Positions 42,547-51,150 are shown, counted from the first letter of the stretch. The stretch: DNA of 64,000 bases from Bradyrhizobium sp. 200 (GCF_023100945.1 NZ_CP064689.1:3392001-3456000); one strand, 5' to 3'. A program made the numbers and translations. Notes: generated by a model from the letters alone, not told the origin.

Positions 42547-43202
42547 GCGGAACACACGGGAATTTCATAGATAGCCTGACCGCTGCCGCCCGCGAGAACC
42601 CACTTGCCGCGGCCTTGATCGGGGGCGGCGCGCTGTGGTTGCTTATCGGCAATGACAAGCTGAAGAACGCGGCAAGTGCGCTCACGGCCGCTGCTGATAC
42701 AGCCGCGCGCGCCCAACGTGCCGCAGCATCCACATTCGAGGACGGTCACAATTCCGTCCGGGATCGCACTTCCCGAATGCAGGACGAAGCCTCGCGAGGC
42801 TTCAATGAAACGGTGCGCAACGCCAGAAGCGCGGCTTCCGACGCCATGTCAGATGTAGCAGATACGATGAGCGATCGGTTCGACGAGGTTGTTGCCGGAG
42901 CAGGGGAGATGTGGGACCGGCTGGGCAGGGCGTTGCCCAGAAAGCACGGCCTAACGCACGCGCAATCGTCGCTTACCGACCTCCTTGATAGACAGCCGCT
43001 GTTTCTCGGGGCCGTCGGCCTTGCGATCGGCGCCACGGTGGCCGGCGCATTGGCCAAGTCGAGTCTTGAAGACGAGTGGGTCGGCGAATTCAGCGACGGC
43101 CTGAAGGCGGATCTGAATGCACGTGTCGGCGCCGTTTCGCAAAGCGTCAGCGAGGCCTCCGACACGCTGAAGGCCGAATTCGAAGATGCCGGCGCTGAAT
43201 AG
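42543..43202 (+). CDS. DUF3618-like envelope protein
   Basis: A 219-residue protein. It opens MSGTHGNFIDSLTAAARENPLAAALIGGGALWLLIGNDKLKNAASAL, with one hydrophobic helix, continues as an amphipathic Ala/Arg-rich region (SRMQDEASRGFNETVRNARSAASDAMSDVADTMSDRFDEVV), has a second helix (QPLFLGAVGLAIGATVAGAL) followed by KSSLEDEWVGEFSDGLKADL. The N-P-LAAALIGGG pattern is also seen in the other proteins of this operon. It starts on the 4-bp overlap with the holin-like gene and is the last long gene of the run. Likely inner-membrane associated. Confidence 0.8.
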   Translation: MSGTHGNFIDSLTAAARENPLAAALIGGGALWLLIGNDKLKNAASALTAAADTAARAQRAAASTFEDGHNSVRDRTSRMQDEASRGFNETVRNARSAASDAMSDVADTMSDRFDEVVAGAGEMWDRLGRALPRKHGLTHAQSSLTDLLDRQPLFLGAVGLAIGATVAGALAKSSLEDEWVGEFSDGLKADLNARVGAVSQSVSEASDTLKAEFEDAGAE

Positions 43203-43415
43203 TCGATCAAGTCAAACAGGCGGGCCGGGATGCGATGGAGGCGGCTCGAGAGAAGGTAGGATCGTAAGAACACTCTGTCGTCGCCGCCTTCGCATCACCG
43301 GCCGAAGAAACGCCGTTCGGTGCCTCGTGGAGGATGTTCACGCCGCTCCGGTATTAGACCGGGCGATCTTGCGCCGAAAAGCTGATGCAACGGTGGAATG
43401 AGTGAAGGGAGGAGG
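43203..43415. other. intergenic, nothing recognised
   Basis: A short gap (213 bases) without a supported gene or promoter. Confidence 0.3.
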
Positions 43416-43571
43416 ATGATGGTTGTCAAAAAGCACGGCGTAATCATTGAGACGCCGACGGAAGCTCGCCAGGCTGAACCGGGTCCGTCGGTGCTGTTGT
43501 TGCTCGTCGTTAGTCTGAGCATCGCGGTCATTGTCATGGCCCTCGTCTGGTTCGTGTTTTTCCATACCTAA
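43416..43571 (+). CDS. 51-residue single-helix membrane protein
   Basis: ATG to TAA encodes MMVVKKHGVIIETPTEARQA, a short linker (EPGPSV) and one membrane helix (LLLLVVSLSIAVIVMALVWF) ending VFFHT. GGGAGGAGG directly precedes the pair of ATGs, giving a strong site for the second (43419). Similar proteins (KKHGV-IETPTEARQAEPGPSVL) are, from memory, widespread in Bradyrhizobium. It is too short for the usual length cut-off. Confidence 0.75.
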   Translation: MMVVKKHGVIIETPTEARQAEPGPSVLLLLVVSLSIAVIVMALVWFVFFHT

Positions 43572-43602
43572 CGCCTCGCTAACCGGCCTGGGCCAAACGG
43601 TA

Positions 43603-43634
43603 GAACGGCCCCAGCGCGGTAGCTGGGGCCGTTC
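43603..43634. terminator. bidirectional hairpin between convergent genes
   Basis: GAACGGCCCCAGC (43603-43615) pairs perfectly with GCTGGGGCCGTTC (43622-43634) around a 6-base loop, a 13-bp stem. It separates the plus gene ending at 43571 from the minus gene ending at 43658. No T-run, but the position and stem strength fit a shared terminator. Confidence 0.75.
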
Positions 43635-43657
43635 GTAGTTCGTATCTGGTCGGTTGG

Positions 43658-44164
43658 TTACGCGGCTTTCGCGGTCTCGGCGTGCTGGTTGACCTCGGAT
43701 TCCGCGAGCTGACTCAGGGCACTGTCCGTTGCCTTCTCTTCCTTAAGGGTTGCATCGAGCAACTTCACTGCATCGGCGTAACCCAATTCGTTGGCCCAGG
43801 TCTTGAGGGTGCCATAACGCGAAATCTCGTAATGCTCGACGGCCTGTGCGGCAGCGAGCAGTCCAGCGTCAAGGGCCGGCATACCCTTGTACTCGTCCAT
43901 AACTTCCTTGCCTTCTTCGATGATTCCCATGATGGCATCGCAGGTCTTGCCCTTCGGCGTTTCGTCGATCGATGCGAATACCTGCTCCAACCGCTCGACC
44001 TGGCCGTCGGTTTCGGCCATGTGCTTTTCAAACGCAGCCTTAAGCTTCGGCGACTGCGCGGCTTTGGCCATTTTCGGCAGGGCGGACAGGATCTTCTTCT
44101 CGGCGAAGTAGATATCCTTCAGTGTATCAAGAAACAGATCTTTCAGTTCTTTCTCTCTAGCCAT
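43658..44164 (-). CDS. DUF892 (YciE/YciF) ferritin-like protein
   Basis: A 168-residue four-helix protein: MAREKELKDLFLDTLKDIYFAEKKILSALPKMAKAA, helices with AAFEKHMAETDGQVERLEQVFASI, KTCDAIMGIIEEGKEVMDEY, and AVEHYEISRYGTLKTWANELGYADAVKLLDATLKEEKATDSAL. Possible metal residues are the Glu and His of E-KHMAET, IIEEG, EHYE and KEEK. It matches the second domain of the catalase fusion at 26987. GGAGGG precedes the ATG. YciE/F proteins are stress-induced; a di-iron role is suggested but not established. Confidence 0.92.
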   Translation of the reverse strand: MAREKELKDLFLDTLKDIYFAEKKILSALPKMAKAAQSPKLKAAFEKHMAETDGQVERLEQVFASIDETPKGKTCDAIMGIIEEGKEVMDEYKGMPALDAGLLAAAQAVEHYEISRYGTLKTWANELGYADAVKLLDATLKEEKATDSALSQLAESEVNQHAETAKAA

Positions 44165-44194
44165 AGGACCCTCCAGGTTAAATTGCTGGTACCA

Positions 44195-44219
44195 AACAAG
44201 ATTGCCGTTGAGTTGTTCC
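44195..44219 (-). promoter_or_regulatory. EcfG-type promoter for the DUF892 gene
   Basis: On the minus strand GGAAC, 16 bases, TGTT (plus: AACA 44195-44198, GTTCC 44215-44219), 31 bp upstream of the ATG. Confidence 0.65.
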
Positions 44220-44269
44220 TAACCGAAACCAATTTCCCCTGCGCAGATCAGACACTCGGTCGTCAGGGT

Positions 44270-44460
44270 TCAGAAGCGCAGCATTCCGAACATGAAAAGT
44301 AGAGCGATCGTGATCAGGGCCGGGAGCATGAGCGATCCAAGATAGCCCAACCGGTCTATTCCGCTCTGGACGGCGAAACCCTTCAGCTCGTAGCCCCAGA
44401 TCTGAACGCGCGGGAGCGGCAGGAGGTACTGGAAGCCCAAGGAAAAATGTATGAAACCAA
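44270..44460 (-). pseudogene. C-terminal remnant of a membrane protein
   Basis: On the minus strand a frame without a start reads FGFIHFSLGFQYLLPLPRVQIWGYELKGFAVQSGIDRLGYLGSLMLPALITIALLFMFGMLRF to TGA, preceded by an in-frame TAG. It is clearly protein-like with a membrane helix but has lost its 5' part. I do not recognise the family. Confidence 0.4.
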
Positions 44461-44712
44461 ATATCTAGGAAGCGTTAGGGCGTTCACCGGTGTGCGGGAC
44501 GTGTCGAGGCACTAAGGGAGGGCGGCGGGCAAGCTTGCGCTCGCCACGGACTGCAAGGGCCCTGAACTCAGCCATTACCGCTCGCGAACGTCGACGTCGA
44601 ACATGGCTAGCCGGATCCACGACTAGTCGGGCTAGGTGGCGTGGACTCTAAGGATTCCCTTTTAGGAGCAAATCAGATTCAAGACTGCTTTTGGGAGGCA
44701 GTCTTGGGTGTG
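44461..44712. other. IS5 remnant's left part and flank
   Basis: No gene. Includes a hairpin AAGACTGC (44681-44688) with GCAGTCTT (44698-44705) just before the broken transposase, probably part of the insertion sequence end. Confidence 0.4.
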
Positions 44713-45399
44713 ATGGACCGGTTGGTTTTAAGCGACGCGGCGTGGGAGCGGATGGCGCCCCTGATCATAGGCCGGCCTGGGAGCAGAAGGGTTCGACCGG
44801 GCGTGACAACCGGATGTTCGTGGAAGGCGTGCTGTGGATCGTGCGTACGGGCTCTCCCTGGCGTGACCTTCTGGAAGCGTTTGGGGATTGGAACAGCGTG
44901 TTCCGGCGCTTCAGTCGATGGCGTCAAGGTGAACGTCGCCACCACCCTCAAGCACTGCAAGGGCGGCCAGTTCGTCACCCATGTGAAGGCGCTGCCCGGC
45001 AACCCTTACGACGGTCACACGCTGGCAAGCGTGATCCCGGACATGGAGGCGCTCGTCGGCAGCACCATCGCGCGCATCCTCGCGGACAAGGGATACCGCG
45101 GCCACAATGCGCCGCCCGACTACAGGTTCAGAGTCTTCATCTCTGGCCAGAAGCGTGGGGTGACGCCCAAGATCAAGCGCGAATTGCGCCGCAGGTCCGC
45201 CGTCGAGCCCGTCATCGGCCATCTCAAGGCCGAGCACCGCATGGGTCGCAACTATCTCTGGTTCCGCCGCGGCGACGCCGCCAACGCCGTCCTCGCCGCC
45301 GTCGGCTACAACTTCCGCCGTCTGATCCGCTGGCTCACACTCTTGTTGCGCCAAATCCTGACGGCACTCTTCCTGGAGCCGTTGATCAATCAAACTTGA
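44713..45399 (+). pseudogene. chimeric IS5-superfamily transposase remnant
   Basis: The 5' part reads MDRLVLSDAAWERMAPLIIGRPG, then in another frame QKGSTGRDNRMFVEGVLWIVRTGSPWRDLLEAFGDWNSVFRRFSRW, the N-terminus of an IS427-type (two-frame) transposase. At about 44925 it changes abruptly to the C-terminal half of a different DDE transposase (VKVNVATTLKHCKGGQFVTHVKALPGNPYDGHTL, LADKGYRG, AVEPVIGHLKAEHRMGRNYL). The two halves are from different groups, so it is a fusion by deletion between two elements. It lacks the first catalytic Asp region and cannot move. Confidence 0.75.
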
Positions 45400-45489
45400 G
45401 ATCAGGATTCTTCACAGGCGACGAGATTGATTTTGCGAGGCCGTCCGGTGATTTCTTGTACAACTTGATTTCACCAGAACGACTGAGCG

Positions 45490-46953
45490 CTAGGGATGCG
45501 TCACGACGCGGTCCTTTGGAAAAGAAAGGTCTATTGTCAGGCCCGCTGGGTTCCAATCCCACGCGATCACGCCCCCGAATTGGCTCTGCACCGTCGCACG
45601 GGCGAGTAGCGTACCAAAGCCCTCTACCTCTGCTTGACGATCGACCGGTGGTCCTCCGCGTTCCGTCCAGGTTACCGCAAATTGGTCAGTGTTTTCGGAG
45701 CACGCGATATTGATGGAGCCACTTTGGGTCGAAAGTGCCCCGTACTTTGCGGCATTGGTTGCAAACTCGTGCAATAGCAACGCAAAACCGGTCACCCCAT
45801 CGCCCGCGATTGGAATGTCGGGTCCACTGATCGCGACACGCGCCCCGCCTTTGTCGGTGCCGCCGTCATAAGGGGAGAGAATCGTCCTAATCAACGTATG
45901 AAGCAGCGTTGACTGTTGCGTTCGATGAGTGCCATCGGCTGTCAGCTTCAACGTCAGGTCGTTGGCTTTCGCGAGGGACACCAAGCGGTCTCGCACCACA
46001 GAAGCGAGTTCTTCCGCTGTTTTCGCCGATCGGGCACTCATCGTGACCACGCCGCCAGCGACAGCAAAGAGGTTCTTGATGCGATGGTCCATCTCTCGGA
46101 AGATTAGCCGCTGCTGCTCCTCTGCTCGCTTTCGAAATGAAATGTCACGGGCTATTTTCGAAGCGCCGACGATCTTGCCGTCCTTATCCCTGATCGGGGA
46201 GATCGTCAGCGAAATGTCGATAGTGCTGCCATCCTTGCGTTGACGAACGCTTTCGTAGTGCTCGACGCGCTCGCCGCGCCGGATGCGGGCAAGAATGGCC
46301 GGCTCCTCATCCTGACGATCGGGAGGGATTAGCATCGTGACCGACTTCCCAATCGCCTCTTCAGCACTATAGCCGAACAGCCGCTCCGCGCCTTGATTCC
46401 AGCTTTTGATGATGCTGTTGAGGTCTTTCGAAACGATCGCGTCATCGGACGATTCGACGATCGCAGCGATGGCTCGACAGCGCGCCTCGCTTTCTCGAAG
46501 CCGTTGTTCAGTCTCCCGGCGCTCGGTGATGTCCACCAGCATGTTGACAGCGCCAACCAAGGCACCTGAAGCATCGAATAGGGGAGTTGGATACGGAATG
46601 AACGGCACGCGCGTGCCGTCCGGCCGTTCGGCGACCGCTTCCATGCCCCGGATCGGACGCCGCTCTTTCAGAGCCAGCGCCATCGGACATTCGGCGTGCG
46701 GCAAGGGAGTGCCGTCCGGCCAATAGAGCTTCCATGATCCGCAAAACGCGGCGGTCCCGAGCGTCGGCCGGCAGCCCCACAATTGCGCCGCCGCTTCATT
46801 GTAGAAAGTAATGCGGCCGGCGGCGTCCGTCATGTAGAGCGCTGCCGGCAGTACCTGCAAGAGTTCGTCGGATTCCCACGCCCCTTGATGTACATTGGGC
46901 TTCTGCAGGGAAACCAGCAACGAATCAATGGCGTCTTGTTCGGCGTTACTCAT
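45490..46953 (-). CDS. HWE-family sensor histidine kinase with two PAS domains
   Basis: A 487-residue soluble kinase. PAS 1 (about residues 30-150) has LPAALYMTDAAGRITFYNEAAAQLWG; PAS 2 (about 160-280) has DDAIVSKDLNSIIKSWNQGAERLFGYSAEEAIG and the PAC part KDGSTIDISLTISPIRDKDGKIVGASKIARDI. The phospho-acceptor box is REMDHRIKNLFAVAGGVV (His about residue 290), and the HWE hallmark appears as AVTWTERGGPPV near the end. In alphaproteobacteria, HWE/HisKA2 kinases often feed the PhyR-NepR-EcfG general stress pathway; the many EcfG-type promoters nearby make that plausible, though no phyR or nepR is in the window. The ATG at 46953 was chosen on the family start. Confidence 0.9.
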   Translation of the reverse strand: MSNAEQDAIDSLLVSLQKPNVHQGAWESDELLQVLPAALYMTDAAGRITFYNEAAAQLWGCRPTLGTAAFCGSWKLYWPDGTPLPHAECPMALALKERRPIRGMEAVAERPDGTRVPFIPYPTPLFDASGALVGAVNMLVDITERRETEQRLRESEARCRAIAAIVESSDDAIVSKDLNSIIKSWNQGAERLFGYSAEEAIGKSVTMLIPPDRQDEEPAILARIRRGERVEHYESVRQRKDGSTIDISLTISPIRDKDGKIVGASKIARDISFRKRAEEQQRLIFREMDHRIKNLFAVAGGVVTMSARSAKTAEELASVVRDRLVSLAKANDLTLKLTADGTHRTQQSTLLHTLIRTILSPYDGGTDKGGARVAISGPDIPIAGDGVTGFALLLHEFATNAAKYGALSTQSGSINIACSENTDQFAVTWTERGGPPVDRQAEVEGFGTLLARATVQSQFGGVIAWDWNPAGLTIDLSFPKDRVVTHP

Positions 46954-47619
46954 CACACCCTCACGGCCGGAACACCTAAACTTGCCCAAGCTCGACCGCC
47001 GGCATCACGTTAGCGTAGCACCTTGCGGAACCGGCGCAATTTCATTTATGCCTTCGCTGTCGACCACAACGATCATCTCAAGAGACAATAGGCCTTGCGG
47101 TGGAACGTTCCAAACGCAGGATCGTGGGAGATCCGCATGAACTCCAGGACCTCTGGCTCGACATCGTCGTTTGGAGGCGCTACCCCAAAATCATCATCGA
47201 CAGGACGTGTTTCAGCCCTTCATCCTCGTAATCCGTTCAGACCACGAGTCCTATGCCTGCAACGTGGTCCTGTCGCCGCTACCGTCGGCGTCGTGTTCGC
47301 TTGAGCAATAACGCCAGCTGGAAAGCCAAACAGACTAGTACTGAGACCTTCGGAGCGCATAGGTGGGACCAAATGACTGCTATAGGTCAAACGCGTCATT
47401 TCGACAGTGCGCCAATAACTTCCGATCTACCCCGATAAGCAGACATTTTCAGTGTCCGTCGGCATGTCTTAAAGGTGCCAACAACGGTCATTCCGCAACC
47501 GCGTAGATGAGTGCTGCCCTCACCGGGAAGCGAGGCGGCGCGTCGGGTGGAGCGGGCACAAACGCCGCAAGCCATTTGAAGCGCGTCGCCCTTACGTTTT
47601 AGGTGGGACCAAATGACTG
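46954..47619. other. gene-poor region with direct-repeat copy
   Basis: About 670 bases without a supported gene. It includes one copy of a 29-base repeat at 47361-47389 (AGGTGGGACCAAATGACTGC and TATAGGTCA), whose second copy lies at 47601-47629. Short fragments resemble intergenic debris. Confidence 0.45.
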
Positions 47620-47629
47620 TTATGGGTCA
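47361..47629 (+). repeat. pair of 29-base direct repeats
   Basis: The sequence AGGTGGGACCAAATGACTG-TAT-GGTCA occurs at 47361-47389 and 47601-47629 with two differences (C/T, A/G), 240 bases apart. The second copy overlaps the left arm of the long hairpin starting at 47620, so both probably belong to one family of small mobile or structured elements. Confidence 0.65.
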
Positions 47630-47687
47630 CAGATCGGGATAGGGTGGAGCCGCAAGGCTCCCCCCTATCCCGATCGTTGACCCATAA
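47620..47687. repeat. 68-base hairpin with GNRA loop
   Basis: Three paired blocks: TTATGGGTCA (47620-47629) with TGACCCATAA (47678-47687); GATCGGGATAGGG (47632-47644) with CCCTATCCCGATC (47663-47675); GGAGCC (47646-47651) with GGCTCC (47656-47661) closing a GCAA tetraloop. That gives 29 bp with only small interruptions. It lies in gene-free DNA. Confidence 0.8.
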
Positions 47688-48114
47688 GAGACATTCCCGA
47701 TTCTGGCGTGTGAACTACCGGCGAATTGCAAGACACCAGTCAAATGGAACAGTTCGTTATGATTCCAGGCAATTTCGGTGGTGGTAAAATGCCAGTGCCG
47801 GCAGAGCTTCCGCAACGCGGATATGCCACGACTCATGGGTCTGGACGATGGATCGTGGCCAAGCAAGCGCCAGCACTACAACAGCTGTGTGACGCTCCTC
47901 GCTCCGGTCGAGGGCTACCAGGTGCGCGGTGAAGCCGTCCTGAGTTGCAGACAATGAGTTCGAGAAGTTCATCGATTGCGATGCGAGTTTCTCTCACAAG
48001 CCGCTATACGTCACCTGCCTGCATCAGCTGACAGGAGTAGATCGTTTTTGCGAAGACACTTTCATCATAAGCCAGCCGTCCGCCTTCAGAACCCTGGAGT
48101 TGGCGCTGCTCAGG
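47688..48114. other. intergenic, nothing recognised
   Basis: About 430 bases with no supported gene between the hairpin and the transporter fusion gene. Confidence 0.35.
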
Positions 48115-50517
48115 CTACTGAGGCACCTCCTGCCCGACCGTTGCCGATGAGGTAGCACTTGCAGATTTCTCTGACGCTTCTTCATCCGCATCACTCGTGG
48201 TAATGGTGGCTACAACATCGGCGGCCATCGTTTCAAGCAATGCGACCTCGTCTCCTTCCAGGGTGCGTGGTTCGGAATCGAGAATGCATAGCGCTCCGAG
48301 TACCAGACCGTCGGCTGCGCGTAGCGGCGCCCCGGCGTAGAAGCGCATGTCCCACTGCTCGATGGTCTCGTTATCGGCAAAGCGCGGATCGCGCTCGATA
48401 TCCGAGACCACCAGCGTCTCGTCGTTGGCTACTACGTAGTTGCAGATCGCGTGTTCGCGGTCCATCGGCAGCAGCGCGCCCGCATCATCGGTGATGGCAT
48501 CCGGCAATTTTCCACTCTGTCCGACGAAGTATTCGCGGTCCTTATCGATAGTGGTGATCACGGCAACGCTGGTGTTGAATACGTCGGCCGCACGTTTGGC
48601 GAGAGCATCCAATGCTTCTCGTTTGTCACCCTCTAAGACCCCTGTCGCTTTCAGCGCATCGACACGCTCTGCGTCGTTGTTAGGCACGGGGGCTTGTTGG
48701 GCCATCTTGGCTTCTTCAGGGTCGACGATACGGTGAATACGACGGACCGCCTCCTCGACCGAAGTCACGACAGCATTGGCTTTGAACGCTGAGAGGGATT
48801 CGTCGGTCAACAGTTCCGGGGGCGCCCTCCATAGCGCCAGAACGATGCGCAGATTCGGCCATCGCCTTTGCAGACGCCGGCAGGCGTGGCGGGCGGGGAT
48901 GGCTGGATTCGGCGTAAAGTAACTGAGGCAGACAATGTCCGCGCCCTTCAGGTCGAGCTTGGCCAGATAGTTGGCATTGACGCTTGCAGCGGGTTGGGAA
49001 GCTGCGGCGATCCCTTCGAAACCAAGCGCGTGGGCTAGCATCTCGCCGGCGAGGGCATCGATCTCCCATTTTCCTCCGATGCACAGGACCGTTGGCTTTG
49101 CCTCCGGACTCAGGGAGGCTGGGTATTGATCTCTGAGATCGTCGAGCAGTGTGTCCATTCCGCTTGCCAGACGCAAGCGGTGCTCAGCGCTTGCGTTCTG
49201 GAGATACTCCTCGCTTGCCAGACGAAGGACCTCAATGCCGATTGCATCGTAGAATGATATGACCGAAGACTCTTCGATTTCGGCGCTTGCGATCTCGACA
49301 GCTTCGTCGGCATCATTTGCAATCAGCCGCTGATAGATGCGAGCGGGTACATCCAGTGCAGGCGTCGAACCGAGCATCGTGTCGAGGAAGCGCAGCTGCG
49401 GCAGATTGCGCCCGAGGACTAGTAGACAAACCGTGAGGGGGGTGGAGAGGATCAGCCCCACGGGACCCCAAAGCGCTGTCCACAATATCGCCGCGGCGAT
49501 CAGCGATATGGCCGACAGGCCGGTGCTCGAACCATATAGCAGGGGCTCGACAATGTTGTTGCTTATCAACTCGAGGATGACGATCAGCGCAACGGTCCAG
49601 AGCAACATGCTCCAGCCACTGTCGACGGCAAAAGCGATCGAGACTGGAAAGATCGCAGCAATCAGCGGGCCGACATAGGGGACGAAGCGCATGACCGCGC
49701 CCAGGGCTCCCCACAGCATGGCGCCTGGGACACCGATAATCCAGAGGCCGAGAGCCAGTGGCACGCCGTAACTGACGTTTACGAGTAGTTGCATCAGAAG
49801 ATATCGGCTGATACGCGCGCCGGCCTCCTGAATCGCATCGGTCGAACGATGGAAGTTGCCACCCAACAGGCGCAGAAACCGGTCGCGAAGGTCGCCAATG
49901 TCAAGCAGCCCCAGAAACACGAAGATCAAGACGATGCCGGCGGTGGCCAGGGGCTCCGCTGACCGCACAAGCCAGGCAAATGCCTGCTCGAGCGGCGTTT
50001 GCGGTGTGGGAACGATTTCGACACGCTGTGGCACCGGGCCTTCCGCGGGTTTTTCGTCCTTTGACTCGACCTCCTTTTGTACGCGTTCGACTGTCTTCAG
50101 CACGCCGTCGAACAATCCGGGTGCTTTGAGATTCTGGCGTAGATCCGCCAATTTCGTCAGTATCGTCGATTGATAGGCCGGCAATTCGACCGCGATCGAA
50201 CGGACCTGTGCGCCGAGAATGACGCCTAGTCCAACCAGAGCGCACCCGACGGTTACCATGACGAGGCACGTGGCGAGCAGTCTGGGCAGGCCGAGCCGGG
50301 CAAGCCATGTGACCGGCGGGTTCAGAGCAAATGTGATCAGGAACGCGATCGCGAGCGGTATGAGTATTTCACGGCCGAAATACAGGGCAGCAAGGATGAC
50401 CGCGCCCGACACCAGGGCGGCCGCAACTCTTACAATATCCAGTTCGCGAGACGTGACCGGGTCCGCGCGGACCTGGCTTGATGATGGAAGCCCTGAGGCT
50501 GTAGGCAAATTATGCAT
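48115..50517 (-). CDS. AI-2E family transporter fused to B12-binding-like and GAF domains
   Basis: An 800-residue fusion. Residues about 20-370 are an AI-2E (PerM) permease with TM helices (ALVSGAVILAALYFGREILIPLAIAFLITFALNPPV, TAGIVLIFVFLGLLDIGDLRDRFL, MRFVPYVGPLIAAIFPVSIAFAV, LWGPVGLILSTPLTVCLLVLGRNLPQL). Residues about 480-600 form a cobalamin-binding-like Rossmann domain (TVLCIGGKWEIDALAGEMLAHALGFEGIAA, DIVCLSYFTPNPAIPARHACRRLQRRWPNLRIVLALWR) without the usual D-x-H-x2-G motif. Residues about 625-780 are a GAF domain (FNTSVAVITTIDKDREYFVGQSG, HAICNYVVANDETLVVSDIERDPRF, FYAGAPLRAADGLVLGALCILDSEPR). The ATG at 50517 is favoured because the stress promoter leaves almost no leader for the one at 50532. 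It may be a sensor-coupled exporter. Confidence 0.88.
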   Translation of the reverse strand: MHNLPTASGLPSSSQVRADPVTSRELDIVRVAAALVSGAVILAALYFGREILIPLAIAFLITFALNPPVTWLARLGLPRLLATCLVMVTVGCALVGLGVILGAQVRSIAVELPAYQSTILTKLADLRQNLKAPGLFDGVLKTVERVQKEVESKDEKPAEGPVPQRVEIVPTPQTPLEQAFAWLVRSAEPLATAGIVLIFVFLGLLDIGDLRDRFLRLLGGNFHRSTDAIQEAGARISRYLLMQLLVNVSYGVPLALGLWIIGVPGAMLWGALGAVMRFVPYVGPLIAAIFPVSIAFAVDSGWSMLLWTVALIVILELISNNIVEPLLYGSSTGLSAISLIAAAILWTALWGPVGLILSTPLTVCLLVLGRNLPQLRFLDTMLGSTPALDVPARIYQRLIANDADEAVEIASAEIEESSVISFYDAIGIEVLRLASEEYLQNASAEHRLRLASGMDTLLDDLRDQYPASLSPEAKPTVLCIGGKWEIDALAGEMLAHALGFEGIAAASQPAASVNANYLAKLDLKGADIVCLSYFTPNPAIPARHACRRLQRRWPNLRIVLALWRAPPELLTDESLSAFKANAVVTSVEEAVRRIHRIVDPEEAKMAQQAPVPNNDAERVDALKATGVLEGDKREALDALAKRAADVFNTSVAVITTIDKDREYFVGQSGKLPDAITDDAGALLPMDREHAICNYVVANDETLVVSDIERDPRFADNETIEQWDMRFYAGAPLRAADGLVLGALCILDSEPRTLEGDEVALLETMAADVVATITTSDADEEASEKSASATSSATVGQEVPQ

Positions 50518-50537
50518 TGTGCTCCGCCTCACACCAA

Positions 50538-50562
50538 AACGCGAACGGACCCAGCAAGTTCC
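50538..50562 (-). promoter_or_regulatory. EcfG-type promoter for the AI-2E fusion
   Basis: On the minus strand GGAAC, 16 bases, CGTT (plus: AACG 50538-50541, GTTCC 50558-50562): exact consensus ending 20 bases before the ATG at 50517. Confidence 0.75.
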
Positions 50563-50879
50563 CTTCGTGTCGTGAGCTTGGCACGGGCATTAAATCGTCG
50601 GCTTCACGCACGACGGGACATGCACGCGTTCCGGGAGGAAGCGATCGAGAGCATCCGCGCCGCCCGGGTAACGGCAGGCTGATCAGCGGTCTCTCAGGCG
50701 GTGTCGATTCCGAGGGCCCAGCGGTCTTGATCCACCCATCGGTACGCGCGGCAGCTCATGGCACCAAACGAACATAGCGGGACGTCCTGCTGAGTCCGTT
50801 CTTAGGGGTAAAGCAAACTATTTCGACCAGCGGAGGGTAATTCGCGATGCGGCTGCTCAGCCAGAGCGCTTAATGGCAA
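50563..50879. other. intergenic, nothing recognised
   Basis: About 317 bases without a supported gene. Confidence 0.35.
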
Positions 50880-50904
50880 AGAAAAGGCCGCCCGGAGGCG
50901 GCTA
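50880..50904 (-). terminator. intrinsic terminator of the CsbD gene
   Basis: GCCGCC (50887-50892) pairs with GGCGGC (50897-50902) around CGGA; on the minus strand the stem is followed by CTTTTCTTT. It lies 24 bp beyond the CsbD stop. Confidence 0.8.
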
Positions 50905-50925
50905 GTTCTTGGTCATCCGTCTTGC

Positions 50926-51117
50926 TTATTTTTTGATGGCGTCAGCGGCGTCCCGCGCTGCATCCTTCACATCGCCCGCAGCGTTGTGGGCGGACCCCTT
51001 GGCCTTATCGATCTTGCCTTCGGTTTCCATATCCTTGTCACCACTGAGCTTACCGGCACCTTCTTTGATGGCGCCTTTTGTCTTGTCGGCAGCGCCCTTT
51101 ACATGTTCGCGATCCAT
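50926..51117 (-). CDS. CsbD family stress protein
   Basis: A 63-residue hydrophilic protein: MDREHVKGAADKTKGAIKEGAGKLSGDKDMETEGKIDKAKGSAHNAAGDVKDAARDAADAIKK. The KGAADKTKGAIKE--GK--GD-----EGK-DKAKG repeats are the CsbD signature. Members are induced by general stress (sigma-B in Bacillus); the function is not known. The ATG at 51117 follows a GGAAC-ACG stretch and agrees with the family start; the longer frame would start upstream of the stress promoter. Terminator and promoter make this a single-gene unit. Confidence 0.92.
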   Translation of the reverse strand: MDREHVKGAADKTKGAIKEGAGKLSGDKDMETEGKIDKAKGSAHNAAGDVKDAARDAADAIKK

Positions 51118-51150
51118 GATCGTGTTCCTTTGCTGTCTGGGATACGGGAC

